A stretch of DNA of 64,000 nucleotides, taken from Moheibacter lacus (GTDB taxonomy: Bacteria; Bacteroidota; Bacteroidia; Flavobacteriales; Weeksellaceae). Shown here piece after piece: positions 35,995 to 44,496 of this stretch (position 1 is its first letter; each line of letters opens with the position of its first letter). The notes beneath the pieces were generated by a model that saw only the letters and a program-made list of their open reading frames with translations, did not search any database and was not told the origin of the DNA. Location: contig NZ_JACDZE010000001.1 of assembly GCF_014042165.1 (NCBI RefSeq), forward strand, positions 372,001-436,000, given 5' to 3'. The translations under genes and the position numbers were made by a program.

Positions 35995-36076
35995 GAAAGG
36001 GGTGCTTTTTCAACTCGTTTGAAATGGCTGAGATTATACCCAAAGAACCTGGGCGGGTAATGCTGCCAAGGGAAAT
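35995..36076 (+). ncRNA. TPP riboswitch (THI element)
   Basis: Conserved elements in order: GGGGTGC (35999-36005), GGCTGAGA (36026-36033), ATACCC (36036-36041), GAACCTG (36045-36051), CGGGTAATGC (36054-36063) and CCAAGGGA after. These are the diagnostic THI-box motifs. It sits 85 nt upstream of a TonB-dependent receptor, so thiamine pyrophosphate should lower receptor expression. A GAAGAT/ATCTTC stem (36080-36118) downstream may be part of the expression platform. Confidence 0.95.
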
Positions 36077-36160
36077 TGAGAAGATTTCATTGTTATTTCT
36101 GAAATAAAAAATATCTTCCATCTAGGGTAAATCCACCTTTCATTTAAGAATTTATTAAAA

Positions 36161-38323
36161 ATGAAAAGTAGGATTTTTTTATGCGCTCTTGCGAGCGGAA
36201 CTTTGGCTTTTGGTCAAGTTCAGGATTCGATCCAATCCAATGACAGTAAGGTAATTGAGCTTGATTATGCCAACATCGTCCAACGACTTCCGGTGACTTC
36301 GGAAAAGATCAGCAATCAAAAATTAAACGAAAGAAATTTAGGTCAAGACATTCCGACACTCATCGGGAACGCCACTTCAGTTGTCACCACGACTGATGCC
36401 GGTGCCGGAATCGGATATTCTTCTTTAAGAATTCGTGGGATAGAACAGGATCACATCAACATCACACTCAACGGTGTTCCGATCAATGATGGCGAATCTC
36501 AAGGCGTTTTTTGGGTAAACATGCCCGATTTGGTTTCCTCCACCAATTCCATTACCATTCAGCGTGGAGTGGGAACTTCCACTTCCGGAACCGGCGCTTT
36601 TGGGGCGATTGTCAACATCGATGCGACACAGCCTTCAAGAGAAATGTTCCTGGAATCAGCCAATTCTTGGGGAAGTTTTGCTACGCAAAAATATTCGCTT
36701 CAGGGAGGAACCGGTGCTATTCTAGACGGGAAATTGAGAATTGACCTAAACGCATCTTTAATCAAATCAGACGGCTACATCGATCGTGCATCCAGTAACA
36801 TGCACTCCTATGGAATGAATGCCAAATATGATTTGAATGAAAAAACCAGCTTCCGCTATTGGACCTTTTTTGGGAAACAAGAAACCTATCAAGCTTGGAA
36901 TGGAATCGATGCGGAAACGATGAAAGTCAACCGTACTTTTAATTCAGCCGGCGCCATTTATGATGCGGACGGAAACATCGTAGATTATTATGATAATGAA
37001 GTAGATAACTACCAACAACACCATAATCATTTGGTTTGGGATCAGCGTTATGGAAAAGGTTGGAAAAGTAATGCTACACTTTTCTATACCAGAGGAAAGG
37101 GTTACTACGAAAATTACAAACAAGGCGAAAATCTAGCTGATTTTGGTTTTGACAGTGAGATCGAAGGAACAGATGTGGTGCGTCAAAAATGGCTGGACAA
37201 TCATTTTTATGGTTTAAATTTCAATTTAGAAAATCAAAATTTGGGGAATTTAAGTTTGGTGACCGGTGTATCTGCTGCGCAATATGTCAATGATCATTTC
37301 GGGAAAATCATTTGGGTGAAAGATTTTGACAACCAAAACACCAATCAGGAATACTACCGAAACGAATCCACCAAAAACGACGTATCTGCTTATGCAAAAG
37401 CACTTTACAAAGTCAATAATTTTGAGTTTTTTGGAGATATCCAATACCGATTTGTGGACTATAAAGCAGCATTAGTTCCGGGTGGTGAAAGTGGAGAAGA
37501 AGATTTCAGACCTTTTGAAGATGATTTCCATTTCATCAATCCTAAAGCCGGTTTGAATTATTTCGCATCGCAAAAAGACGTTTTCTATTTCTATTATGGC
37601 ATGACCCACCGTGAGCCGAATCGTTCAGATTATATGGACAATCCTGATTTCATCAACAATGGAAATGCGCCGAAACAAGAAAAATTGCATGATTTTGAAT
37701 TGGGTTATAAAAAATCGGGGAGATTCAATTTCACTGCCAATGCTTTTTACATGTATTACATCGACCAACTCGTTTCAACCGGAGAACTCAATGATGTGGG
37801 CGAATATATCCGTAAAAATGCCGGAGAAAGCTATCGCGCCGGAATTGAGCTAAGTGCAAATTATGGTATCTTACCACAGAAATTGTCGGTTTTCGGAAAT
37901 CTTACTTGGAGTACCAATAAAATTTTGGATCATAAAGAAATCGGATATGATGCGGATTGGAACGAAGAGATCCAAGAATATGGTGATATGGACATCTCCT
38001 TTTCTCCTGACTGGATCGGTTCTTTCGGCGTGGAATACAGACCGGTTAAAGCTTTATCGCTCAATGTTGTCAACAAATATGTCGGTGAACAATTCATGAC
38101 CAATACAGAATTGGAAGATGGGAAATTGGACAGTTATTTCCTGACCGATGTAGTTGTACGTTATGCACCGAATTGGTTCAATCTGAAAAACCTAGAATTT
38201 TCAGTTTTGGTCAATAATTTATTTGATGTGGAATATGAAAGCAATGGATTTTACTATGAAGGGCCCTATTATTATCCTCAAGCCGGTATCAATGTTTTGG
38301 GCGGATTTAAAGTTCGATTGTAA
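36161..38323 (+). CDS. TonB-dependent outer-membrane receptor, probably for thiamine or a precursor
   Basis: A 720-aa receptor. It has a signal peptide (residues 1-18), a plug domain (LPTLIGN-type start, SLRIRGIEQDHINITLNGVPIND, GVGTSTSGTGAFGAIVNID) and a beta-barrel with typical C-terminus (VLVNNLFDVEYESNGF ... GGFKVRL). No carboxypeptidase-like or SusC domain precedes the plug. The TPP riboswitch in its leader implies that the cargo is thiamine or a thiamine precursor; this is inference from regulation. Confidence 0.9.
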   Translation: MKSRIFLCALASGTLAFGQVQDSIQSNDSKVIELDYANIVQRLPVTSEKISNQKLNERNLGQDIPTLIGNATSVVTTTDAGAGIGYSSLRIRGIEQDHINITLNGVPINDGESQGVFWVNMPDLVSSTNSITIQRGVGTSTSGTGAFGAIVNIDATQPSREMFLESANSWGSFATQKYSLQGGTGAILDGKLRIDLNASLIKSDGYIDRASSNMHSYGMNAKYDLNEKTSFRYWTFFGKQETYQAWNGIDAETMKVNRTFNSAGAIYDADGNIVDYYDNEVDNYQQHHNHLVWDQRYGKGWKSNATLFYTRGKGYYENYKQGENLADFGFDSEIEGTDVVRQKWLDNHFYGLNFNLENQNLGNLSLVTGVSAAQYVNDHFGKIIWVKDFDNQNTNQEYYRNESTKNDVSAYAKALYKVNNFEFFGDIQYRFVDYKAALVPGGESGEEDFRPFEDDFHFINPKAGLNYFASQKDVFYFYYGMTHREPNRSDYMDNPDFINNGNAPKQEKLHDFELGYKKSGRFNFTANAFYMYYIDQLVSTGELNDVGEYIRKNAGESYRAGIELSANYGILPQKLSVFGNLTWSTNKILDHKEIGYDADWNEEIQEYGDMDISFSPDWIGSFGVEYRPVKALSLNVVNKYVGEQFMTNTELEDGKLDSYFLTDVVVRYAPNWFNLKNLEFSVLVNNLFDVEYESNGFYYEGPYYYPQAGINVLGGFKVRL

Positions 38324-38355
38324 GAAAAACAGCAGATTACTTTTTATTGAATTAC

Positions 38356-38394
38356 AAAAAAAGTTCCCGATGATATTTCAAAGGGAACTTTTGC
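38356..38394. terminator. Bidirectional terminator between convergent genes
   Basis: AAAAAAGTTCCC ... GGGAACTTTT with a 14-nt loop, between the receptor and endonuclease genes. Confidence 0.85.
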
Positions 38395-38411
38395 ATTTTA
38401 TCTATTTGAAT

Positions 38412-39509
38412 TTATTGCTTGATAAATTTCTCTGAAGTTTGATTTCCATCGACCGTCAATTTCAACAAATAAGCACCTTTGGCTAAATGACCTACGTTGA
38501 TTTCAACATCTTTTGAATTTGGTTTTCCGGTTTGAACTTTTGCTCCTGAAACTGAAAAAATCTCCACTTTCTCAATATTTTTTTCCGCTTTCAAATTCAA
38601 CATATTTTTTACAGGATTGGGATAAACCTCAACTTTCACATCCGTATTTACGTCAGCAACACTCATTCCTTCTCCCCAAATCTCATTTACCCATTCCGGA
38701 TGATCTACAAATGGATTTCGGTTATGTTGGATATTATACACCGCATTATTTCGGTCTATTTCTTTCTGACTTACAGGATCTTGATTGTGCCAATTCAATA
38801 AAACAGCCACAAACCAATCTTCATAAACCTGATCATTGGTACCATTCAACGGATTATTTGAATCTGAATTAGGATTGTCCCAAGAGCTAGAAGTTACTTC
38901 ATTTTCATATCGCGTTGCGAAATAAAACAAAATACGGGCGATATCCCCTTTGAACTCATCGATCGGCTCAAATACAACTCCGGTATGTCCGGGACTTGCA
39001 GAATTCCCTCTTTTAGAGCCATTGGTAGAAGTCCAAGAAGCAGTACCCACTTCACCAAATGGATAATTGCTTCTCATACCATTTACATAACCATCAGTTG
39101 GTAAAACTTGGTGCAAATCGGTACGCATGGGCAATTGTTCATTAAAAAATCCTTGAGGAAAGATATGTTCTTTGTTCCAGCAATCTGCTTCACTGTTATA
39201 ATTTCCGCATTGATCACCTTCTCCGAAACCATAGTTATAAGCATCTGCCTCAGAAGGTCTTTCCGAATAAACATCCAACAAACTTCCGTCATTTTCAAAA
39301 TAAAGGTCCTTATCGGTTTGGCTGTATTTACTATCCAAACTACCATAGGAAAGCACAGTGTGTCCATCGATGATATTTTTCAATGCGGTTTTTAAAGCAT
39401 AACCTTCAAGTCCATCTGCATCATCATAATAACCAGATGGCACTTGCGCGCAAGCAACGGTAGAAAAGGCAACAAAAAAGAGTAAATTGTTAAATTTCAA
39501 TAATTTCAT
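38412..39509 (-). CDS. Secreted endonuclease I with T9SS sorting domain
   Basis: A 365-aa secreted nuclease. It has a signal peptide (residues 1-21), then an endonuclease I domain with DCWNKEHIFPQGFF near residue 110 (beta-beta-alpha metal type His), MRTDLHQVLPTDGYVNGMRSN, and GDIARILFYFATRY. The C-terminal ~75 residues are a type A T9SS domain (EVYPNPVKNMLNLK ... SEKFIKQ). It probably degrades extracellular DNA or RNA. Confidence 0.93.
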   Translation of the reverse strand: MKLLKFNNLLFFVAFSTVACAQVPSGYYDDADGLEGYALKTALKNIIDGHTVLSYGSLDSKYSQTDKDLYFENDGSLLDVYSERPSEADAYNYGFGEGDQCGNYNSEADCWNKEHIFPQGFFNEQLPMRTDLHQVLPTDGYVNGMRSNYPFGEVGTASWTSTNGSKRGNSASPGHTGVVFEPIDEFKGDIARILFYFATRYENEVTSSSWDNPNSDSNNPLNGTNDQVYEDWFVAVLLNWHNQDPVSQKEIDRNNAVYNIQHNRNPFVDHPEWVNEIWGEGMSVADVNTDVKVEVYPNPVKNMLNLKAEKNIEKVEIFSVSGAKVQTGKPNSKDVEINVGHLAKGAYLLKLTVDGNQTSEKFIKQ

Positions 39510-39616
39510 TGTTTAAATTTTATTTGAAATGCAAAAGTATAAATTAACTGAGTAGGAAAATATGAAAACTTTTAAATTTTTTTTTGATAAACTATTGCAG
39601 ATATCAAAATTTGTTC

Positions 39617-39624
39617 TAATTTTG
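39617..39624 (+). promoter_or_regulatory. -7 element of rpsT promoter
   Basis: TAATTTTG, about 70 nt before rpsT, with a TTG about 19 nt upstream. Confidence 0.5.
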
Positions 39625-39695
39625 CGCTCTCATTCAGTCAAACACTGATGAACTAGAAACAAAGAAATTTCAGATTTCACAAAGAATTAAATTTT

Positions 39696-39950
39696 ATGGC
39701 AAATCATAAGTCAGCATTAAAGAGAATTAGACAAAACGCAGTAAAGAGAGATCGTAATCGTTACTATCACAAATCAGCTCGTACTGCAATCAAAAATTTG
39801 CGTGCTGAAACTGAAAAGTCAGCTGCTGAGGAACAATTTCCAAAAGTTTCATCTCAGATTGACAAATTAGCGAAACGCAATATCATTCACAAGAATAAAG
39901 CGTCTAACTTAAAGAGCAAATTGGCTAAGCACATCGCGGCTTTGGCTTAA
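39696..39950 (+). CDS. rpsT: 30S ribosomal protein S20
   Basis: An 84-aa basic protein: ANHKSALKRIRQNAVKRDRN at the N-terminus and IIHKNKASNLKSKLAKHIAAL at the C-terminus are the S20 hallmarks. It binds 16S rRNA in the body of the small subunit. It lies 10 nt before tRNA-Glu. Confidence 0.95.
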   Translation: MANHKSALKRIRQNAVKRDRNRYYHKSARTAIKNLRAETEKSAAEEQFPKVSSQIDKLAKRNIIHKNKASNLKSKLAKHIAALA

Positions 39951-39960
39951 TATAAAAGTT

Positions 39961-40035
39961 GGCCCGTTCGTCTATCGGTTAGGACTTCAGATTTTCATTC
40001 TGGCAAGAGGGGTTCGATTCCCCTACGGGCTACCA
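39961..40035 (+). tRNA. tRNA-Glu (anticodon TTC)
   Basis: Acceptor stem GGCCCGT/ACGGGCT, anticodon loop TTTTCAT (anticodon TTC) in a TCAGA/TCTGG stem, T-loop GTTCGATTC, and a genomically encoded CCA end. Confidence 0.95.
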
Positions 40036-40038
40036 AAC

Positions 40039-40073
40039 AGGACAAATGATCAAATTGATTGTTTGTCCTTTTT
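40039..40073 (+). terminator. Terminator after tRNA-Glu
   Basis: AGGACAAA ... TTTGTCCT followed by a T-run. Confidence 0.8.
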
Positions 40074-40103
40074 CTTTTTGGGTGAAATTCATTGTTAATC
40101 TGA

Positions 40104-40113
40104 AAGATGGCGC
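40104..40113 (+). repeat. 10-bp direct repeat, left copy
   Basis: AAGATGGCGC, repeated in the same orientation at 40652-40661. The two copies bracket the IS1-like remnant. Confidence 0.5.
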
Positions 40114-40198
40114 TGTATCAAATATGTTGATTTAATACTTTTATTAAACCTGAAATCTGATTATCAATAATTTAAAATTTTTAAAATACAGAATGAGA

Positions 40199-40220
40199 GA
40201 CAACCTTCGGGTTGTTTTTC
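40199..40220 (+). terminator. UUCG-loop hairpin terminator
   Basis: ACAACC-TTCG-GGTTGT followed by TTTT, a compact classic terminator, 30 nt before the IS1-like fragment. No gene upstream of it other than tRNA-Glu remains, so it may be a leftover of a disrupted unit. Confidence 0.7.
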
Positions 40221-40248
40221 TATTATTGGAAGTCTTAAATCTACTAAA

Positions 40249-40653
40249 ATGGCTTCGATTACAATAAGGTGCATCAAATCTGTTGATGGAAATAATTCTA
40301 TGGTTAAAAATGGAAAAACATCTTACGGCAAACAAAGGTTCATTTGCAAAACTTGTAAAAAGTCAAGAGTAGAAAATTATAAATCCAACGCATATCAGTC
40401 CGAATTAAACCAACAAATCATCTCATTAACCAAAGAAGGTCTAGGCATCAGAAGTCTGTCTCGGTATTTGAAAGTCTCTGCGACAAAAATTATCAGAAGA
40501 ATAATTGAAATCGCCCGAACAATTAAGAAGCCTATGATTTCACTTGGAAAAGAATACGAAGTGGATGAAATTTGTATTTACATCGGAACTTTCATTCTAT
40601 ACCGTTTTCTTTTTTTCAATTTTAAGTTTCCTGATCAATTGAATAAAAATTAA
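40249..40653 (+). pseudogene. IS1-family transposase remnant (N-terminal half)
   Basis: A 134-aa reading with IS1 InsA-like features: MVKNGKTSYGKQRFICKTCKKSR (zinc-ribbon region, shown only as the family marker), QQIISLTKEGLGIRSLSRYL (helix-turn-helix region), and GKEYEVDEICIYIG, where the catalytic InsB-like part should begin. After about 40588 the similarity ends in an unrelated AT-rich tail. The first zinc-ribbon CxxC is reduced to one Cys. A dead fragment; GGCGCTGTATCAAA at 40109 resembles an IS1 left end, and no right end is seen. Confidence 0.8.
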
Positions 40654-40661
40654 GATGGCGC
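40652..40661 (+). repeat. 10-bp direct repeat, right copy
   Basis: AAGATGGCGC; see the left copy at 40104-40113. Confidence 0.5.
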
Positions 40662-40789
40662 AAACCCAAGTCATTTCCTCGATTTAATTTGTTCAAAATT
40701 AAACAAGCTGTTTTAAAGAAAATTTAATCCAACATTATCTAATTCTAAATTCAAAAAAAACCACAATTTTAATAATTGAGGCTTTAAAC

Positions 40790-41296
40790 TTATTGCTTAT
40801 CAAAAGAATTGGGGAAATCCTTTTTGACCAAATCTATCTTTTCTTCTACTGCCTTTTTTAAATTCACTTGGTAAATCCCTACACGTTTTGCAATTTCGTC
40901 TTCAAAAGCTCCAATCATCCTCGCAGCCATAATACCTGCATTTTTAGCAGCATTCAGCGCAACGGTTGCTACTGGAATGCCATTGGGCATTTGTAAAATG
41001 GAAAGAATAGAATCCCAACCATCAATAGAATTGGAAGATTTAATTGGAACACCGATAACAGGCAATGAGGTCAAAGAAGCAACCATCCCTGGCAAATGCG
41101 CAGCTCCTCCGGCTCCGGCAATGATGATTTTCAAACCTCGACTCCTAGCCGATTGAGCATATTCTACCATCCTTTCTGGAGTTCGGTGAGCAGAGACGAT
41201 GGTCAATTCATATTCGACCCCGAATTCATCTAAAATTTCAGCTGCTTGTTTCATGATCGGCAAATCACTATCGCTGCCCATGATAATTCCTACCAT
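40790..41296 (-). CDS. purE: 5-(carboxyamino)imidazole ribonucleotide mutase
   Basis: A 168-aa class I PurE. It has [20 protein letters not shown] at the N-terminus, the active-site SAHRTPERM near residue 40, and [24 protein letters not shown]. It isomerises N5-CAIR to CAIR in purine synthesis. It follows purK on the same strand after an 88-nt gap. Confidence 0.95.
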   Translation of the reverse strand: MVGIIMGSDSDLPIMKQAAEILDEFGVEYELTIVSAHRTPERMVEYAQSARSRGLKIIIAGAGGAAHLPGMVASLTSLPVIGVPIKSSNSIDGWDSILSILQMPNGIPVATVALNAAKNAGIMAARMIGAFEDEIAKRVGIYQVNLKKAVEEKIDLVKKDFPNSFDKQ

Positions 41297-41303
41297 AATT
41301 TTT

Positions 41304-41331
41304 GTTTCAAGTTTAATGTTTCAAGTCTCAT
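41304..41331. repeat. Degenerate heptamer tandem repeat
   Basis: GTTTCAA, GTTTAAT, GTTTCAA, GTCTCAT in exact 7-nt phase, upstream of purE. Confidence 0.7.
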
Positions 41332-41384
41332 TTTCAAAGTATCAATATAATTATAAAGCAAAATATAGTTCATTTTCAAATTAA

Positions 41385-42509
41385 CTAAACTTTCGCAGTA
41401 ACCTTTACGGTTTGATTTACTTTTTCTATATTGGACTTTAACCGTTCCAAATCAGCATCTACCAAAGTTACATGACCCATTTTTCTACCTGGACGTGTTT
41501 CTTCCTTTGCGTACCAATGCAGGTAAATACCCGGAATCTCCAACATTTCTTCTAAATTTTCGACCTGAGCTTTTCCAGTTTCTCCCTCTGCTCCGATCAG
41601 ATTGACCATCGCCGAAGTTGCATATAAATCTGTACTTCCCAATGGCAATCCTGCTAAAACGCGTAACATCTGATCAAACTGCGAACTTTTTGCTGCTTCA
41701 ATGGTCGAATGTCCACTGTTATGAACCCTCGACGCTGTTTCATTTACCCAAATCGTTCCGTTTTTATTCAAAAACATTTCTACGGCAAAAACGCCGGGCG
41801 AATTTAAATTGGCAACTACCTTTCTCGCTATTTTCTCTGCTTCTATCGCATGCGTTTCCGATAAATTTCCGGGAACCAACAAATAATCCAGCAAATTGTA
41901 TTCTTGATTAAAAACCAATTCCACTACCGGATAATTCACCAGATTGCCTTGATCATCCGCTACCACAACCACCGCAATCTCCTTTTCTAAATCGGCGGGC
42001 GTTTCATAAATCGAAGGAACCCTTAGGATTTTTTCGATTTCGTTTCTGGAATTCAAATATTGAACGCCTTTTCCGTCATATCCGCCTTTATTGGCTTTTT
42101 GAAAAAGCGGAAATTCCGTAACGACACAGATCAATTCTTTCCAATCTTCCAATACGAAATAAGGTGCAGTCGGAATCTGATGATCTACATAAAATTGTTT
42201 TTGGATGGATTTGTCTTGAATGATCGCCAAAGCTTCCGGATCAGGAACGATTCGTTTTCCTCTTTTTTTTAATTCGCGAAGCGCATCCACATTAACGTGT
42301 TCTATCTCAATCCCGATTGCATCCAAATCTTTTCCGAACGCTAAAACGGTTTCAAAATCTGCAAAATCACCCTGAACAAAATGATGCGCATGTTTGGCAC
42401 AAGGCGCATTTACAGAAGGATCCAACACATGAATTTCATAAGGATATCGCAAAGCATTTTGCAAAAACATATATCCCAATTGTCCTCCGCCTAAAATTCC
42501 GATTTTCAT
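41385..42509 (-). CDS. purK: 5-(carboxyamino)imidazole ribonucleotide synthase
   Basis: A 374-aa ATP-grasp enzyme. It has IGILGGGQLGYMF at the N-terminus, FQKANKGGYDGKGVQYL near residue 138, EIAVVVVAD, FAVEMFLNKNGTIWVNE, and ASRVHNSGH. It makes N5-CAIR from AIR, bicarbonate and ATP, the substrate for PurE next door. Confidence 0.95.
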   Translation of the reverse strand: MKIGILGGGQLGYMFLQNALRYPYEIHVLDPSVNAPCAKHAHHFVQGDFADFETVLAFGKDLDAIGIEIEHVNVDALRELKKRGKRIVPDPEALAIIQDKSIQKQFYVDHQIPTAPYFVLEDWKELICVVTEFPLFQKANKGGYDGKGVQYLNSRNEIEKILRVPSIYETPADLEKEIAVVVVADDQGNLVNYPVVELVFNQEYNLLDYLLVPGNLSETHAIEAEKIARKVVANLNSPGVFAVEMFLNKNGTIWVNETASRVHNSGHSTIEAAKSSQFDQMLRVLAGLPLGSTDLYATSAMVNLIGAEGETGKAQVENLEEMLEIPGIYLHWYAKEETRPGRKMGHVTLVDADLERLKSNIEKVNQTVKVTAKV

Positions 42510-42533
42510 CATACTGCAAATTTACTTCATATA

Positions 42534-42627
42534 GTTTAAAGTTTAAAGTTTCAGGTTTCAGGTTTTTCCAAAATCTTAATAGTCATCAAGTGAAATACTG
42601 ATGACTTTTTACTTTTTACTTTTTACA
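42534..42627. repeat. Two heptamer tandem-repeat tracts
   Basis: First tract at 42534-42565: GTTTAAA twice, then GTTTCAG twice. Second at 42606-42627: CTTTTTA three times exactly. Both lie in the divergent purK/exporter gap; the second abuts the exporter's promoter. Confidence 0.75.
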
Positions 42628-42633
42628 ATTAGT

Positions 42634-42641
42634 ACCTTTGC
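42634..42641 (+). promoter_or_regulatory. -7 element of the ABC exporter promoter
   Basis: TACCTTTG, 16 nt before the ATG at 42658, immediately after a CTTTTTA triple repeat that could change promoter spacing. Confidence 0.5.
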
Positions 42642-42657
42642 TCAAATTTGACTTTCA

Positions 42658-44490
42658 ATGAGCTTGTTAAAAAGAGCAATTCAATATACAAAACCTTATC
42701 GGTCTTCTTTTTTCATTGCCATCATCTGCAATTTTCTCTATGCGATTTTTAATGTGCTGGCATTGGCTTTTATGATGCCGATTCTCAATATTTTATTTGA
42801 CGAGAAATCTAAACCTATTACGGAAAAACCAATTTATTCAGGCAATTTGCTTGAATTGAAAGATTACGCATCAGACTATTCTGCTTACAGCATGAGCCAA
42901 ATCGCAATGGAAAGCGGACCTATTCAAGTTCTATTGATTTCTTGTATCGCTTTTATCATTTTGTTTTTCTTTCGAAATATATTTAGTTATTTATCGGAAT
43001 TCTTTTTAATCGACTTACGTTCTGGCGTTTCTAGAGATTTCCGAGTAGATATACATAATAAAATTTTGGCGCTACCGGTTTCTTATTTTACAGAAAAGAA
43101 AAAAGGTGATATGCTGGTCAGAATTTCGAGTGACGTAGGTGAAGTTGAGGGAAATATCTTAAATGGTTTAGTGGAAATCATCAGAAGCCCAATCATGATC
43201 ATCGTATTTGTCACTTCATTATTTTTAATGAGTTACCAATTGACTTTATTTGCATTATTGGTTTTTCCGATCATGGGAACGATCATTTCTTTGATTGGGA
43301 AAAGCCTAAAAAGAGATGCCGGAAAAGCCCAAGTCGAATTGGGAAACATCATGTCTTATGTAGATGAAACCTTGAATTCTTTAAAAATCATCAAAATTTT
43401 CAATGCAGAAAACCAAATCACCAACCGATTTGACGCTTCCATCAACCGCTACAGAAAATTGCTCCAAAAGGTCATGAAAAAACGCGCATTGGCTTCGCCT
43501 ACAAGCGAATTTCTCGGTGCGATTACGATTGGGATGATCGTGTTTTTTGGTGGTAAATTGAGTTTGGAAGGAAATGGATTAAAGGGATCTGAATTCATCT
43601 TCTACATCGGAATTTTTTACACATTGCTCGATCCTATCAAAAGGTTTTCTCGTTCGCTTTCTGACATTCAGAAAGGTCAAGTTTCTGCGGAAAGAATATT
43701 TGAGCTTTTGGACACAAGAGTGTTGATCAAGGATGACGAACATGCCGTGGAGTTAAATGAATTCAAAGACAAAATCGAATTCAAAAACGTATCATTTGGC
43801 TATGCTGAAAAAAATATCATTCAAGATTTCAATTTGACGATAAAAAAAGGAGAAAGTGTAGCATTGGTGGGGCATTCCGGAAGTGGGAAATCAACTATCG
43901 CCAATTTGATCACCCGATTTTATGATGTAAGAGATGGCGAAATCCTCATCGACGGCATCAACATCAAAAATATCCAATTAAAAAGTTACAGAAAATTATT
44001 TGGATTGGTGACCCAGGACAGCATACTTTTCAATGACACTGTTTTTAACAATATCGCTTTGGGTGATGAAAATCCTTCTTTGGAAAAGGTTAAATCGGCA
44101 ACACAAATCGGAAATGCACTTGAATTCATAGAAAAATTACCATCAAAATTTGAAGAATCGGTCGGTGAAGGAGGCGGAAAACTCTCCGGTGGCCAAAAAC
44201 AAAGATTGAGCATTTCAAGAGCCGTTTATAAAAATCCACCGATCATGGTTCTGGACGAAGCGACTTCTGCTCTGGATACACAGTCAGAGAAACTGGTTCA
44301 AGATGCGCTTGAAAATATGATGCACAATCGGACTTCTATCGTCATTGCGCACCGGCTTTCGACCATCGTAAGTGCAGATAAAATCATCGTGATGGAAGAA
44401 GGTAAAATAAAAGAGTCCGGCACACACACCGAACTCATGAATAGAAATGGAGTCTACTCTAAATTAATCCAATTACAGAATTTGGATTAA
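42658..44490 (+). CDS. ABC transporter, fused permease/ATPase (MsbA-like exporter)
   Basis: A 610-aa half-transporter. The six-helix membrane domain spans about residues 15-330, with an intracellular-loop motif (YFTEKKKGDMLVRISSDVGEV). The ATPase has Walker A GHSGSGKST near residue 401, signature LSGGQKQRLS near 512, Walker B IMVLDEATSALD near 530, and the H-loop IVIAHRLSTI. Resembles lipid A flippase MsbA and related lipid/drug exporters; the substrate is not determinable. Confidence 0.88.
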   Translation: MSLLKRAIQYTKPYRSSFFIAIICNFLYAIFNVLALAFMMPILNILFDEKSKPITEKPIYSGNLLELKDYASDYSAYSMSQIAMESGPIQVLLISCIAFIILFFFRNIFSYLSEFFLIDLRSGVSRDFRVDIHNKILALPVSYFTEKKKGDMLVRISSDVGEVEGNILNGLVEIIRSPIMIIVFVTSLFLMSYQLTLFALLVFPIMGTIISLIGKSLKRDAGKAQVELGNIMSYVDETLNSLKIIKIFNAENQITNRFDASINRYRKLLQKVMKKRALASPTSEFLGAITIGMIVFFGGKLSLEGNGLKGSEFIFYIGIFYTLLDPIKRFSRSLSDIQKGQVSAERIFELLDTRVLIKDDEHAVELNEFKDKIEFKNVSFGYAEKNIIQDFNLTIKKGESVALVGHSGSGKSTIANLITRFYDVRDGEILIDGINIKNIQLKSYRKLFGLVTQDSILFNDTVFNNIALGDENPSLEKVKSATQIGNALEFIEKLPSKFEESVGEGGGKLSGGQKQRLSISRAVYKNPPIMVLDEATSALDTQSEKLVQDALENMMHNRTSIVIAHRLSTIVSADKIIVMEEGKIKESGTHTELMNRNGVYSKLIQLQNLD

Positions 44491-44496
44491 AACAAC

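Noticed and set aside
40144-40335. Short minus-strand frame over the IS1 remnant start
   Set aside because: No recognisable motif and overlaps the transposase fragment and terminator.
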